Shown here: positions 8,682 to 16,978 of the stretch, piece after piece
Position numbering within the stretch: position 1 is the stretch's first letter
Layout of the letters: every line of letters starts with the position of its first letter
Notes under the pieces: model-generated
Told to the model about the DNA's origin: nothing
Seen by the model: only the letters and a program-made list of their open reading frames with translations
Databases searched by the model: none
Translations under genes and position numbers: made by a program
NCBI RefSeq assembly: GCF_016031655.1
Contig: NZ_JACCHQ010000015.1
Span: 1-64,000 of the forward strand
Direction: 5' to 3'
Length of the DNA stretch: 64,000 bases
Origin: Bradyrhizobium glycinis
GTDB taxonomy: Bacteria; Pseudomonadota; Alphaproteobacteria; Rhizobiales; Xanthobacteraceae

Positions 8682-9293
8682 ATGAAAATCGCAGTCGCCG
8701 GCGCCTCGGGCCGGGCGGGGTCGGAGATCACCAAGGAACTGTCCCGCCGCGGCCACACGGTCACGGCCATCGCCCGCAACCCCGAGAAGATCGCTGTCCT
8801 GCCGAACGTCACGCCGACCAAGGGGGATGTGCTCGACCAGGCGGGCCTCGCCAAGCTGTGGGCCGGTCACGACGTCGCCGTGAGTTCCGTGCACTTCCTG
8901 GCCAGTGATCCGCTCAAGCTGATCGGTGCGGCGAAGGAGTCCAAGGTGGGTCGTTACCTCGTGGTGGGCGGCGCCGGCAGCCTCGAGGTTGCCCCGGGCG
9001 TGAAGCTGGTCACGACTCCCAATTTTCCGGCCCAATACAAGGCCGAAGCGGAGGCGGGCTCGACCTTCCTTGACCTGCTACGGCAGGAAAAGGACCTGAA
9101 CTGGACTTTCATCTCGCCCTCGGCGCTGTTCGTGGAGGGAGAGCGCACCGGTAAGTTCCGGCTCGGGACCGACCAGCTTCTCGCAGATGCGAACGGCAAG
9201 AGCTGGATCACCTTCGCCGACTACGCCATTGCGCTTGCCGACGAGATCGAACGGCCAGCCCACCTGAAGTTGCGCTTCACGGTCGGCTATTAA
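8682..9293 (+). CDS. NAD(P)-binding SDR-like reductase (NmrA/YwnB type)
   Basis: A 203-residue atypical short-chain dehydrogenase fold protein. The N-terminus has the dinucleotide-binding strand-turn-helix MKIAVAGASGRAGSEITKEL (Gly-x-x-Gly-x-x-Gly variant), followed by an Arg on strand 2 (AIARNPEK) expected to select NADP. The segment VGRYLVVGGAGSLEVAPGVK and a later WTFISPSALF match the NAD(P)H-binding family of YwnB and similar proteins. Substrate unknown. It is preceded by AAAGGAG and divergent from the HxlR gene, so it is probably the regulator's target and may act in detoxification of electrophiles (inference). Confidence 0.9.
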   Translation: MKIAVAGASGRAGSEITKELSRRGHTVTAIARNPEKIAVLPNVTPTKGDVLDQAGLAKLWAGHDVAVSSVHFLASDPLKLIGAAKESKVGRYLVVGGAGSLEVAPGVKLVTTPNFPAQYKAEAEAGSTFLDLLRQEKDLNWTFISPSALFVEGERTGKFRLGTDQLLADANGKSWITFADYAIALADEIERPAHLKLRFTVGY

Positions 9294-9303
9294 GGCCGCC
9301 AGC

Positions 9304-9353
9304 CGCCTCCAAGCCCTCAAGGATAAACCTTCCTGTGCAAGGGCTTGGAGGCG
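9304..9353. terminator. Strong hairpin after the reductase gene
   Basis: A 14-bp perfect inverted repeat (CGCCTCCAAGCCCT / AGGGCTTGGAGGCG) encloses a smaller AAGG/CCTT stem. No T-tract follows, so it is either a weak terminator or an mRNA-stabilising hairpin. Confidence 0.45.
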
Positions 9354-9465
9354 AGGGCCGGGTGGTGAGGGAAATATTGTCTGTCACGGGAGGCCACTAT
9401 ATAAGGCCCGGCTCAACGGACCCCCGGTCCGTCCGCGAGTCGTTGCTTAAGAAGATAGGCCTCCC

Positions 9466-9876
9466 TTGGAAAAGTTGAAAAACTACCGACCGACCGACAA
9501 AGAGCCTTTCATGAACGACCGGCAGAAGGAGTACTTCCGTTTGAAGCTCCTCGCCTGGAAGGATGAGATCCTCAAAGAATCCAAGCTCACCCTGCAAGCT
9601 CTGCAGGAGGAGAACGTGAACCACCCCGATCTCGCCGATCGGGCCTCGTCCGAAACCGACCGTGCCATCGAACTCCGCGCCCGCGACCGCCAGCGCAAAT
9701 TGATCGCCAAGATCGATGCCGCGCTCCAGCGCATCGAGGACAACACCTACGGCTATTGCGAGGAAACCGGCGAGCCGATCTCGTTGAAGCGGCTCGAGGC
9801 TCGGCCCATCGCGACGCTCTCGGTGGAAGCGCAGGAGCGCCACGAGAAACGCGAGAAGGTTTATCGCGACGAATAA
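9466..9876 (+). CDS. dksA: RNA polymerase-binding transcription factor DksA
   Basis: DksA binds the RNA polymerase secondary channel and works with ppGpp in the stringent response. The 136-residue product has the conserved EPFMNDRQKEYFRLKLLAWK entry, the coiled coil with the DLADRASSETDRA tip region, and the YGYCEETGEPISLKRLEARP C-terminal globule. Only one of the four zinc-binding cysteines remains (the first); the others are Thr, Ser and Ala. Single-Cys DksA proteins are known in alphaproteobacteria. The TTG at 9466 is preferred because the conserved segment before the first ATG (9511) belongs to the family. A T-rich terminator follows immediately. Confidence 0.94.
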   Translation: MEKLKNYRPTDKEPFMNDRQKEYFRLKLLAWKDEILKESKLTLQALQEENVNHPDLADRASSETDRAIELRARDRQRKLIAKIDAALQRIEDNTYGYCEETGEPISLKRLEARPIATLSVEAQERHEKREKVYRDE

Positions 9877-9881
9877 GGTCC

Positions 9882-9910
9882 GAGCCGCAGAGATGCGGCT
9901 CTTTGTTTTT
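9882..9910 (+). terminator. Rho-independent terminator of dksA
   Basis: An 8-bp stem (GAGCCGCA / TGCGGCTC) with a 4-base loop is followed by TTTGTTTTT, six bases after the dksA stop. Confidence 0.9.
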
Positions 9911-10290
9911 GGAGGCGGGGGCGCCATTTGGCGTCGTGCTCGGCATATTGCCCGCGGCTTGCCGTCGCGCCCCACCATCGCGATAGCGCGATCGCGAAAA
10001 GTGAATCGCGATCAACGGGCTAGACTGGATTGCTCCGAGCTCACGTGAGTTCGGATGAGAAACAGCCTTCACTTCAGATGCGGGAGATTCTGCGAGTCGC
10101 ATCAACGAGATCGACTCTGAAGTTGAGACGCTGATCCAGCTGCATCACGCATCGCTGCAATCAGGCCTGCGGCGACGTCTCAAGACTTGTATCCCCATAA
10201 AGCCTCGACCAGCTCAATATTTCCTTAAACGCGGGCAAGAGGCTGTTGAGCAGGGGCCTTCGAACCAATTTGCCGGCCCGTGCAACGAGG
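9911..10290. other. Intergenic region without a recognised gene
   Basis: About 380 bases separate the dksA terminator and the epimerase gene. It contains clustered CGCGAT words around 9978-10015 and no open frame with coding character. No RNA gene or clear promoter is recognised. Confidence 0.5.
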
Positions 10291-10301
10291 GAATGTGGGT
10301 C

Positions 10302-11330
10302 ATGAGCACTGTTCTGGTCACCGGCGGGTCGGGCTTCGTCGGCATCCATGTCGTCCTGCAACTTCTGGCCGCCGGCCATGCCGTGCGGACGACGGTGCGC
10401 CGGCCGGAGCGTCAGGCCGATGTGCTCGCCATGCTGCGCGAGGGCGGGGCGGCGGCGCCCGAGAGCGTGACCTTCGTCACCGCCGATCTGACTCGGGACG
10501 ACGGCTGGCAGGCGGCGGTCGCGGGCTGCGACTACGTACTCCACGTGGCGTCCCCGCTCTCGACCACCGTGCCGACGGACGAGAACGAGATGATCATTCC
10601 GGCCCGCAACGGAACGCTCCGCGTGCTCCGGACCGCCCGCGCGGCCGGCGTCAAAAGGGTCGTCATTACCTCGTCGCTCGGCGCGATTGCTTACGGCCAT
10701 CCGCCGCGCGACAAGCCGTTCGACGAGACCGAATGGACCAATCTCGCCGGTGTCGACGGCCAACCCTACGTCAAGTCCAAGACGCTGGCCGAGCGAGCCG
10801 CCTGGGACTTCGTCGCGCGCGAGGGGGATGGGCTGGAGCTGTCGGTGATCAACCCCGCTGCGATTTTCGGGCCTGTGCTGGGGCCGGACTTTTCCGGCTC
10901 GATCGAGATCGTCAGGTCGCTGCTCGACGGTGCCATGCCGGCCGTGCCGCGGGTCTATTTCGGCGTGGTCGACGTCCGCGACGTCGCCGAGCTGCACCTG
11001 CGGGCGATGATTGCGCCGGAGGCGAAAGGCGAGCGTTTCATCGCGGTCTCCGGCGAGACGATGTCGATCCTCGACATCGCCCGCCTGCTGCGGCGGGAAC
11101 TCGGGCCGCGGGCGCGCCGGGTTCCGCGGCTCCAGGCTCCGGATTGGCTGGTGCGGCGGGCTGCGAGCCGGATTCCGCTGCTGCGCGCGGTCGTGCCGAT
11201 GCTCGGAAAGGTCAGGCATTCCACTAGCGCCAAGGCCAAGTCGCTGCTCGGCTGGCAGGCGCGCTCCAATGAGGAAGCGATCCTTGCGACCGCCGAGAGC
11301 CTGATCCGGCTCGGCCTCGTCAAGGGGTGA
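10302..11330 (+). CDS. NAD-dependent epimerase/dihydroflavonol-reductase-like protein
   Basis: A 342-residue extended short-chain dehydrogenase. The N-terminus MSTVLVTGGSGFVGIHVVLQ carries the GxxGxxG NAD(P) motif, a VRTTVRRPE segment follows, and the active site is Ser in VVITSSLGAIAYG plus YVKSK (Y-x-x-x-K). Members of this branch reduce aldehydes or ketones such as dihydroflavonols, cinnamoyl compounds or methylglyoxal; the substrate here cannot be told. The start at 10302 is chosen over the ATG three codons upstream because GAGG then has workable spacing. It is followed 73 bases later by a hydratase gene on the same strand, possibly co-transcribed. Confidence 0.92.
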   Translation: MSTVLVTGGSGFVGIHVVLQLLAAGHAVRTTVRRPERQADVLAMLREGGAAAPESVTFVTADLTRDDGWQAAVAGCDYVLHVASPLSTTVPTDENEMIIPARNGTLRVLRTARAAGVKRVVITSSLGAIAYGHPPRDKPFDETEWTNLAGVDGQPYVKSKTLAERAAWDFVAREGDGLELSVINPAAIFGPVLGPDFSGSIEIVRSLLDGAMPAVPRVYFGVVDVRDVAELHLRAMIAPEAKGERFIAVSGETMSILDIARLLRRELGPRARRVPRLQAPDWLVRRAASRIPLLRAVVPMLGKVRHSTSAKAKSLLGWQARSNEEAILATAESLIRLGLVKG

Positions 11331-11403
11331 CCCGCGCTTGTCAGGCCGGACCGGGGATGCTGAAGTGCCGCCTTTCGACTGCGTAGCGTGGGAGGCGGCG
11401 CCG

Positions 11404-12183
11404 ATGGACAAGATTCTCGAAGCCGCAAAGGCGATCGCGCTGGCGCGCCGCAACCATGCCCCGCTCGCGGCGCTGGAGCGGCCTCCTGCGGACGAAGCCG
11501 AGGGCTATCAGGTCCAGCGCACCCTGCACGATCTGCTCCTGCCGCATGTCGGCCCGCTCATCGGCTACAAGATCGGCTGCACCAGCCAGGTGATGCAGGA
11601 CTATATCGGCATCCCGCACCCCTGCGGCGGCGGCGTGTTCCAGAAGGGCGTCCATGACAGCGGCGCCAAGCTCGCCGCCTCCAATTATGTCCGGGTCGGC
11701 GTCGAATGCGAGATCGCGGTGCGGCTGAAGCGGGACCTTGCTGTCGGCGAGGCGCCGTTCACGGCCGAATGGGTCGGCGAGGCGGTCGAGGCCTATCATC
11801 CCGCGATCGAGATCGTCGACGACCGCTACGTGAAATGGCAGACGATGGGCGCGCCGACCTTGATTGCCGACGATTTCTTCGCCGCCGGCTGCGTGCTGGG
11901 CCCGTCGGTCCCGCGCTCGTCGGTGCCGGACCTCAAGGCGGTCAAAGGCCGCGCCTTCGTCAACGGCGAGGAGGTCAGCCACGGCACCGGCGCCGACGTG
12001 CTCGGCCATCCCCATAACGCACTCGCCTGGCTCGCCAACCATCTCGCCGCCGAGGGCAAGGGGCTGCACGCCGGGCAGCTCGTGCTCACCGGCAGCCTGG
12101 TGAAGACGCTGTGGCTGAAGGCCGGCGACAAGGTGCGGATGGAGCTGGACGCGCTCGGCGTCGTGGAGGCGGAGTTTACGTGA
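11404..12183 (+). CDS. 2-keto-4-pentenoate hydratase / FAH-family protein
   Basis: A 259-residue member of the MhpD (2-oxopent-4-enoate hydratase) group within the fumarylacetoacetate hydrolase fold, which acts in meta-cleavage of aromatic compounds. Visible landmarks are QVQRTLHDLL, the GYKIGCTSQVMQ segment, the metal-binding acidic residues of RVGVECEIAVRL (E-x-E) and the HPAIEIVDDR segment. The start at 11404 gives the expected family N-terminus (MDKILEAAKAIALARR). No other aromatic-degradation genes are nearby, so the real substrate may differ. It is possibly in an operon with the preceding reductase gene. Confidence 0.9.
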   Translation: MDKILEAAKAIALARRNHAPLAALERPPADEAEGYQVQRTLHDLLLPHVGPLIGYKIGCTSQVMQDYIGIPHPCGGGVFQKGVHDSGAKLAASNYVRVGVECEIAVRLKRDLAVGEAPFTAEWVGEAVEAYHPAIEIVDDRYVKWQTMGAPTLIADDFFAAGCVLGPSVPRSSVPDLKAVKGRAFVNGEEVSHGTGADVLGHPHNALAWLANHLAAEGKGLHAGQLVLTGSLVKTLWLKAGDKVRMELDALGVVEAEFT

Positions 12184-12204
12184 GGGGGCATTGGTACTCT
12201 CCGT

Positions 12205-12306
12205 AGTCATTCCCCGCGAAGGCGGGGAAGCCAGGACGCCGCGCTGCATCAGCACAAACCACGAATGTCCCGGAGTACTGGATCGTCCGCCTTCGCGGAC
12301 AATGAC
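12205..12306. repeat. Dispersed palindromic repeat, 'CCCCGC' type
   Basis: The sequence runs from AGTCATTCCCCGCGAAGGCG to TCCGCCTTCGCGGACAATGA, an imperfect long palindrome typical of intergenic repeats in bradyrhizobia. A partial relative (GTTCCCCGCCGCAGTGGCGG) occurs at 26754. It sits head to tail with the next repeat. Confidence 0.6.
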
Positions 12307-12338
12307 AATGGAGGGCTGGAATACTGTGCCCTCACCCA

Positions 12339-12419
12339 CGTCATTGCGAGCGTAGCGAAGCAATCCAGAATATCTTCGCGGCCCCAGTCTGGATTGCTTC
12401 GCTGCGCTCGCAACGACGG
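12339..12419. repeat. Dispersed palindromic repeat, copy 1
   Basis: Starts CGTCATTGCGAGCGTAGCGA, continues AGCAATCCAG, then a short variable centre, then CTGGATTGCTTCG and back to CGCAACGACG. The arms are near-perfect inverted copies, giving a stable long hairpin. Six further copies lie at 23228, 26661, 31704, 33820, 35836 and (degenerate) 45015. Confidence 0.85.
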
Positions 12420-12485
12420 AGATTGAGGCAGCGACGTCGTTCCTATTACGCGGCCTGGCTCGCGACGCGCTATGGCGCACGCGCT

Positions 12486-12528
12486 AAAAATACATGCGGC
12501 CTCCGGCAGGGGAGCTACCGGAGGCCGC
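12486..12528 (-). terminator. Rho-independent terminator of the flgFGAH operon
   Basis: An 11-bp perfect stem (GCGGCCTCCGG / CCGGAGGCCGC) with an 11-base loop is followed, on the minus strand, by ATGTATTTTTAG. It lies 60 bases beyond the flgH stop. Confidence 0.85.
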
Positions 12529-12588
12529 GTCGTACATCGTCGTTCGCGCCTAGGTCTCGCGAGCACGATGTGGGAGCTCGGGAGAAGG

Positions 12589-13353
12589 TTAGAAGGGGAG
12601 CAGCACGTCCATGACCTGCTGGCCGTAGCGCGGCTGCTGCACGTCGGTGATCTGACCGCGGCCGCCATAGGCGATGCGGGCCTGGGCGATCTTGGTGGAG
12701 TCGATGGTGTTGTCGCTCTGGATGTCCTCAGGCCGCACGATGCCGGCGACGATCAGCTCGCGAATTTCGAAGTTGACGCGGATCTCCTGCTTGCCTTCGA
12801 CGACCAAATTGCCGTTCGGCAGCACCTGGGTCACCACCGCAGCGACGTTGGTCTGCAGGGCTTCCTTGCGATCGACGCTGCCCTTGCCCTCGCTCGAGGA
12901 GGTCGAGTCGGCGGTGAGGACCCGGCCCGGCAGGATCTTGTTGGCCTGGGTGATCGTTTGGGCGCCGATGAAGTTGGTGATTCCCGAATCTTCCTTGTTG
13001 GTGCGGCTGCGCGAGGTGTCGTTCTCGATGTTGGCCTTGTCGGTGATGTTCACGGTCACGGTCAAGAGATCGCCGACCTGGCGGGCGCGCTGGTCCTTGA
13101 AGAAGGCGCGGCTGCCGTTGCGCCACAGCGAGTTCGGATTGTAGGAGGCGACCTCGGGCTTGGGCATCGGCATCTGCACCGGCTTGTAACCGGGCTGCGT
13201 CGTCGGATTGTCGATGGCCGACAGCTTCGGCTGCTCGCCGATCTGCGACAGGCGGTCGATCGAGGAGCAGCCGCTCGCCAAGGTGCAAGTCGCCAGCAGC
13301 AGGGCAGAGATCGCGATGCGACGAAGGCGGGAGGCCGAACTGAACGTGGACAT
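12589..13353 (-). CDS. flgH: Flagellar L-ring lipoprotein FlgH
   Basis: Outer-membrane L-ring protein of the flagellar basal body. The 254-residue product has a lipoprotein signal with lipobox LASGC (Cys29 is the lipidated residue). The FlgH core follows: SLWRNGSRAFFKDQRARQVG, DLLTVTVNITDKANIEN, and the C-terminal RPEDIQSDNTIDSTKIAQAR with a final QQVMDVLLPF. It is the last gene of the flgF-flgG-flgA-flgH operon and follows flgA by four bases. Length is normal. Confidence 0.97.
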   Translation of the reverse strand: MSTFSSASRLRRIAISALLLATCTLASGCSSIDRLSQIGEQPKLSAIDNPTTQPGYKPVQMPMPKPEVASYNPNSLWRNGSRAFFKDQRARQVGDLLTVTVNITDKANIENDTSRSRTNKEDSGITNFIGAQTITQANKILPGRVLTADSTSSSEGKGSVDRKEALQTNVAAVVTQVLPNGNLVVEGKQEIRVNFEIRELIVAGIVRPEDIQSDNTIDSTKIAQARIAYGGRGQITDVQQPRYGQQVMDVLLPF

Positions 13354-13357
13354 GAAT

Positions 13358-14488
13358 CTACTCTGACTTGGCTGGAGCCTGCGAGAGGCGAACTTGCGGA
13401 ATCCGGGCTTGGGCGATCTCGGCTGCTGGCGCGGGCGTCTGGATCAGGCTCTGCGCCAGGGCAGCGGCCGCCGGCACGTTGTCGCGCTTGACCGACGAGG
13501 TCTGCTCGACCGCCGGCGCCATCGGCGCGGACTGGCTGGCGCCCTGGACGGTCACCTGGCCTCGGCCGGTGACGACGCCGGTCAGCGTGCGCTTGGACTG
13601 CAGATTGAGCACGCTGACGGTGTCGCCCTCGGCGCCGCTCTCGATCGCCTTGCCGCGCGTGGTGAGATAGAGCCCGGGCACCTGGTAGATGATGGTGACG
13701 GCCTGATCGCGCACCACGAAGTCGGGCCTGACGAGGTCGGCGGCGCGGATCGGCGTGCCCGCGCGCATTCCTCGGCGCAGCTGCATGCCGATGCTGCGGT
13801 CGCGCGAGGCAGGCTCGCCGGCGACCTCGGCCTTCGGCCGGCGCTCCAACGACAGGTCGGAGGATTTCAGAAGCTCGGCGCGGTCGATGTCGCGGGTCAG
13901 CACGGCCACTTCCACCGTCTCGACCGCGGTGCCGGTGAAGCGCAGCTTGGTCGGCGCGGCATTGCCGTCGTTGGCGATCTCGAAGGCGATGTCGAAACGG
14001 CCGCTGCGGGCATCATAGCGGGTTGCGACCGGCTGCAGTGCGCCGCTGTTGGAGGCGTCCAGCCGCATCTCGGCGACGGTACGGTCGAACGTGATGGTGA
14101 TGTTGGCGGCGTCTCCGAGGCCGAAGCGGCGCTCGAGCGCGGCGGCGACGGCGTTCTCGATATCCTTGCTCGCGAGCGTGCGGGCGAGGCGGGTGACCTG
14201 GACCTCCTTGATGTCTCCGGTCATGACGCCGATCACCTGCTTGGCCCGCAGCACCGACAGCACCTGGCCGACCGTCAGGGTACCGGTGGTGCCGAGATCG
14301 GGCGAGCGGTAGACCGGGATCAGCGCGGCCGATCCGGCGTTGTCGATGAGGTCGCCGATCCGCACCACGTCCGAGGTGACCGTGACGCTTGCGCGCAGCG
14401 TCGGCGCGGCGATGAAATCGTCGGCGGCCGCTGCCGGCAAGGCCAGCGCGAGAAGGGTCGAGAGGGCGGCGAGGGTGGCGCGGATCAT
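13358..14488 (-). CDS. flgA: P-ring assembly chaperone FlgA
   Basis: Periplasmic chaperone needed to build the FlgI P-ring. The 376-residue product begins with a signal peptide (MIRATLAALSTLLALALPAA). The C-terminal SAF-like domain is seen around RGMRAGTPIRAADLVRPDFV, and QAVTIIYQVPGLYLTTRGKA matches family members. At about 376 residues it is longer than enterobacterial FlgA (about 220) because of an N-terminal domain and a Gln/Ala/Pro-rich tail, as in other alphaproteobacteria. The ATG at 14488 is chosen because AGG lies 8 bases upstream; codons at 14494 and 14497 are also possible. flgG ends about 10 bases before it. Confidence 0.93.
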   Translation of the reverse strand: MIRATLAALSTLLALALPAAAADDFIAAPTLRASVTVTSDVVRIGDLIDNAGSAALIPVYRSPDLGTTGTLTVGQVLSVLRAKQVIGVMTGDIKEVQVTRLARTLASKDIENAVAAALERRFGLGDAANITITFDRTVAEMRLDASNSGALQPVATRYDARSGRFDIAFEIANDGNAAPTKLRFTGTAVETVEVAVLTRDIDRAELLKSSDLSLERRPKAEVAGEPASRDRSIGMQLRRGMRAGTPIRAADLVRPDFVVRDQAVTIIYQVPGLYLTTRGKAIESGAEGDTVSVLNLQSKRTLTGVVTGRGQVTVQGASQSAPMAPAVEQTSSVKRDNVPAAAALAQSLIQTPAPAAEIAQARIPQVRLSQAPAKSE

Positions 14489-14498
14489 CGTCATCACC

Positions 14499-15287
14499 TC
14501 AGCGGAACAGCGCCGTGGTCGATTGCATCATCTGGTCGGCGGCACTGATCACCTTGGCGTTCATCTCGTAAGCGCGCTGGGCGGCGATCAGATCGCTCAT
14601 TTCCGAGACGACGTCGACATTGGCCTGCTCGAGGCTTCCTTGCGTGAGCTTGCCGTAACCCTCGGTGTTCGCGGTGCCATCCTGCGGTGCGCCGGACGAC
14701 GGGGTCTCGGTGAACTGGTTGTTGCCGACCGGCTGCAGGCCCGCCTTGTTGATGAAGCGCGTGATGCCGATCTGCCCGACGATCGAGGAGGTTGACGAGC
14801 CCGGCAGCGTCACCGAGACCTGGCCCTGCTCGCTGACGGAGATGCCCGAGGCGTTGTTGGGGATGGTGATGGTGGGCTGCACCGGGTTGCCCTGCGCGGT
14901 GACGACGCGGCCCTGATTGTCCATCTGGAAGGTGCCGTCGCGGGTGTACTGGAAGCTGCCGTCGGGCATCAGGATCTTGAAGAAGCCCTCGCCCGAGATG
15001 GCGAGATCGAGGTCGTTGCCGGTCTGCGACAGCGTGCCCTGCGTCATGCTGCGCGGCGTGCCGACGGTCTTGACGCCGCCGCCGATGTCGACGCCGACCG
15101 GCAGGATGGTGCCCTGGTCCGACGACTGGGCGCCGACGCGGCGGACGTGCTCGTAGATCAGGTCTTGGAATGCCGCCGTCTGCTTCTTGAAGCCGGTGGT
15201 GCGGAGGTTGGCGATATTGTTGGAGATCACCTGAACGTTGAGTTCCTGCGCCGCCATTCCGGTCGCTGCGGTGTGAAGCGCCTGCAT
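14499..15287 (-). CDS. flgG: Distal rod protein FlgG
   Basis: Distal rod subunit of the flagellar basal body. The 262-residue product starts MQALHTAATGMAAQELNVQV and has the rod/hook signature SNNIANLRTTGFKK. The central part has the usual GEGFFKILMPDGSFQYTRDG, and it ends with DLIAAQRAYEMNAKVISAAD, the conserved C-terminal helix. Length is exactly the family norm. It follows flgF by 16 bases in the same operon. Confidence 0.98.
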   Translation of the reverse strand: MQALHTAATGMAAQELNVQVISNNIANLRTTGFKKQTAAFQDLIYEHVRRVGAQSSDQGTILPVGVDIGGGVKTVGTPRSMTQGTLSQTGNDLDLAISGEGFFKILMPDGSFQYTRDGTFQMDNQGRVVTAQGNPVQPTITIPNNASGISVSEQGQVSVTLPGSSTSSIVGQIGITRFINKAGLQPVGNNQFTETPSSGAPQDGTANTEGYGKLTQGSLEQANVDVVSEMSDLIAAQRAYEMNAKVISAADQMMQSTTALFR

Positions 15288-15303
15288 CTCAGTTCTCCTT
15301 CAA

Positions 15304-16065
15304 TCAGGCCGGAACGTCGGCGAGCTTCTCGATCGCCGCTTTGTGGAGGTCGCTCTGCTGCTGCAGCAGGTTGGCGACCGCGGCATAGCTGCGCATCACT
15401 TCGACCATGCGGGTCATCTCGCCGACCGCATTCACGTTCGACTTCTCGATGTAGCCCTGCTGCAGGGTGGACTTGGTGTCGGGCAGCTGGTTTGCCGAGC
15501 CGGCGGCATAGAGATTGGCGCCGAGCTTGGTCAGCTTGGCCGGGTCGTCGAACGACACCATGCGGATCTTGCCGCGGATCGAGTCGGTCCGCGCTGTGCC
15601 CTCGAGCACCGTGACGGTGCCGTCGGGCGCCACGTTGATGTCGTGGTCGGTCGGCTGGAAGGTGATCGGGCCGGCATTGCCGAGCACGAGATTGCCGTCT
15701 GCGGTGACGAGCTGGCCGGTGCTGTTGAGCGAGAACTTGCCGTCGCGGGTATAGTATTCGCCGCCATTGGTCTGAACCGCGAAATAGGCGCCGCCGTTGA
15801 TCGCCATGTCGAGCGGATTGTTGGTCGGCTCCATCGGCCCCTGGCTGATGTTGCGGAAGGTGCCGCGGTCCTGGACATAGGAGACCTGGCGGTCGCGGCC
15901 GATGAAATTGTCCTCACGCGCGTTCGAGTTCAGATATTCCTCGAATAGCGAATGGTCGGACTTGAAGCCGTTGGTGTTGGCATTGGCGACGTTGTTGGCG
16001 ATGACATCCATCTGCCGTTCCAACGTCATCTGCCGTGACAAACCGATCAGACGCGCGTTCTGCAT
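15304..16065 (-). CDS. flgF: Proximal rod protein FlgF
   Basis: Rod subunit of the basal body, paralogous to FlgG. The 253-residue product begins MQNARLIGLSRQMTLERQMD, followed by VIANNVANANTNGFK, the rod signature. The middle has GAYFAVQTNGGEYYTRDGKF, and the C-terminus GEMTRMVEVMRSYAAVANLL is the second conserved helix. The start at 16065 matches the family; the open frame extends 14 codons upstream without conservation. It is the first gene of a minus-strand operon and is divergent from fliL-fliM, with a 385-base promoter region between. Confidence 0.96.
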   Translation of the reverse strand: MQNARLIGLSRQMTLERQMDVIANNVANANTNGFKSDHSLFEEYLNSNAREDNFIGRDRQVSYVQDRGTFRNISQGPMEPTNNPLDMAINGGAYFAVQTNGGEYYTRDGKFSLNSTGQLVTADGNLVLGNAGPITFQPTDHDINVAPDGTVTVLEGTARTDSIRGKIRMVSFDDPAKLTKLGANLYAAGSANQLPDTKSTLQQGYIEKSNVNAVGEMTRMVEVMRSYAAVANLLQQQSDLHKAAIEKLADVPA

Positions 16066-16278
16066 CGGAAATCTCCCCTGAGTAGATCTGCCATTTCGCT
16101 CTCCCAAGCGCCTTGGCGGACCCCGTGACCGAGACCGTCTGGCTCTCCCAAACCGTGAGGTCTCGGGCCTCTCTCAGCGAAAGCCGTGCCAACCAGAAAA
16201 GATGTTTTCTTTCAATATCTTGTTTGTTTTTGACCGGCGCGGACGGGCGGCAGAAAGGTCCTGTTAGCCATGTTTGCC

Positions 16279-16327
16279 CGGCAGATTTTTCCTAGCGGGG
16301 GCCCAATCGAAAGATTCCGTTAACCAT
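16279..16327. promoter_or_regulatory. Divergent flgF/fliL promoter elements
   Basis: In the 385-base region between flgF and fliL, CGGCAGATTTTTCC is followed by TAGCGGGGG (16279-16302), and TTAACCAT (CtrA half-site) lies at 16320-16327. The first element is nearly the same 23 bases as at 25401-25423 upstream of flgB. The rest of the gap shows no gene. Confidence 0.5.
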
Positions 16328-16450
16328 TATTACCGTAGCGTTTGCGCATCAGAGGAGCGCATTGCGCTTGGGGCATTCGTATCGCGTCGTTGTCTGCCAG
16401 GAGGCTTCGCTCTTTCGACTCCCTTTGAGAGATGTACGGGCGCGGCAACC

Positions 16451-16948
16451 ATGGCAGAGAATGAGGAAGGCGGCGCAGCCGCCGAGGGCGCGGAAGCCGC
16501 TCCGCCGAAGAACAAGCTCAAGCTCATCATCATGGTCGTCGGTGTGCTCGCCGTGCTCGGCGGCGGTGCTGCGACCTGGTTCTTCTTCTTCCGTCATGGC
16601 GAGAACGAGCATCATGCCGAGGCCGCGCCGCCGCCGAAGCCGCCCGCCTACGTCGACGTTCCCGACCTCATGGTCAACCTCGCCGGTTCGCCCGGCGAGC
16701 GCGTGCAATATCTGCGGCTGAAGATCGTGCTGGAGCTGAAGGAAGAGAAGCAGATCGAGGCGATCAAGCCGACGATGCCGCGCGTCACCGACATCTTTCA
16801 GACCTATGTGCGCGAGCTGCGCCCGTCCGACCTCAACGGTTCGGCCGGCATCTTCCGCCTCAAGGAGGAGCTGACCAAGCGCGTCAATGCAGCCGTCGCC
16901 CCGATCCAGGTCAGCGCGGTGCTGTTCAAGGAAGTCGTGGTCCAGTGA
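16451..16948 (+). CDS. fliL: Flagellar basal body-associated protein FliL
   Basis: Inner-membrane protein that surrounds the stator units at the flagellar motor and supports torque. The 165-residue product has a short acidic Glu/Ala-rich cytoplasmic N-terminus, one membrane segment (about residues 25-47, LIIMVVGVLAVLGGGAATWF) and a periplasmic domain with the FliL core (DVPDLMVNLA, RVQYLRLKIVLEL, and VTDIFQTYVRELRPSDLNGS). The start at 16451 is an ATG giving the normal length; upstream in-frame codons are not protein-like. It is followed by fliM after 30 bases. Confidence 0.96.
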   Translation: MAENEEGGAAAEGAEAAPPKNKLKLIIMVVGVLAVLGGGAATWFFFFRHGENEHHAEAAPPPKPPAYVDVPDLMVNLAGSPGERVQYLRLKIVLELKEEKQIEAIKPTMPRVTDIFQTYVRELRPSDLNGSAGIFRLKEELTKRVNAAVAPIQVSAVLFKEVVVQ

Positions 16949-16978
16949 TGGCGCCAAGGAAGGTGACGGACTAGCGTC

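Noticed and set aside
9466..9876. dksA as a pseudogene because of missing zinc-site cysteines
   Set aside because: The frame is intact, the coiled coil is conserved, and single-Cys DksA proteins are known in alphaproteobacteria.
12472..13491. Plus-strand open frame opposite flgH
   Set aside because: Leu/Arg/Asp-rich antisense shadow; flgH on the other strand has a lipobox and all family motifs.
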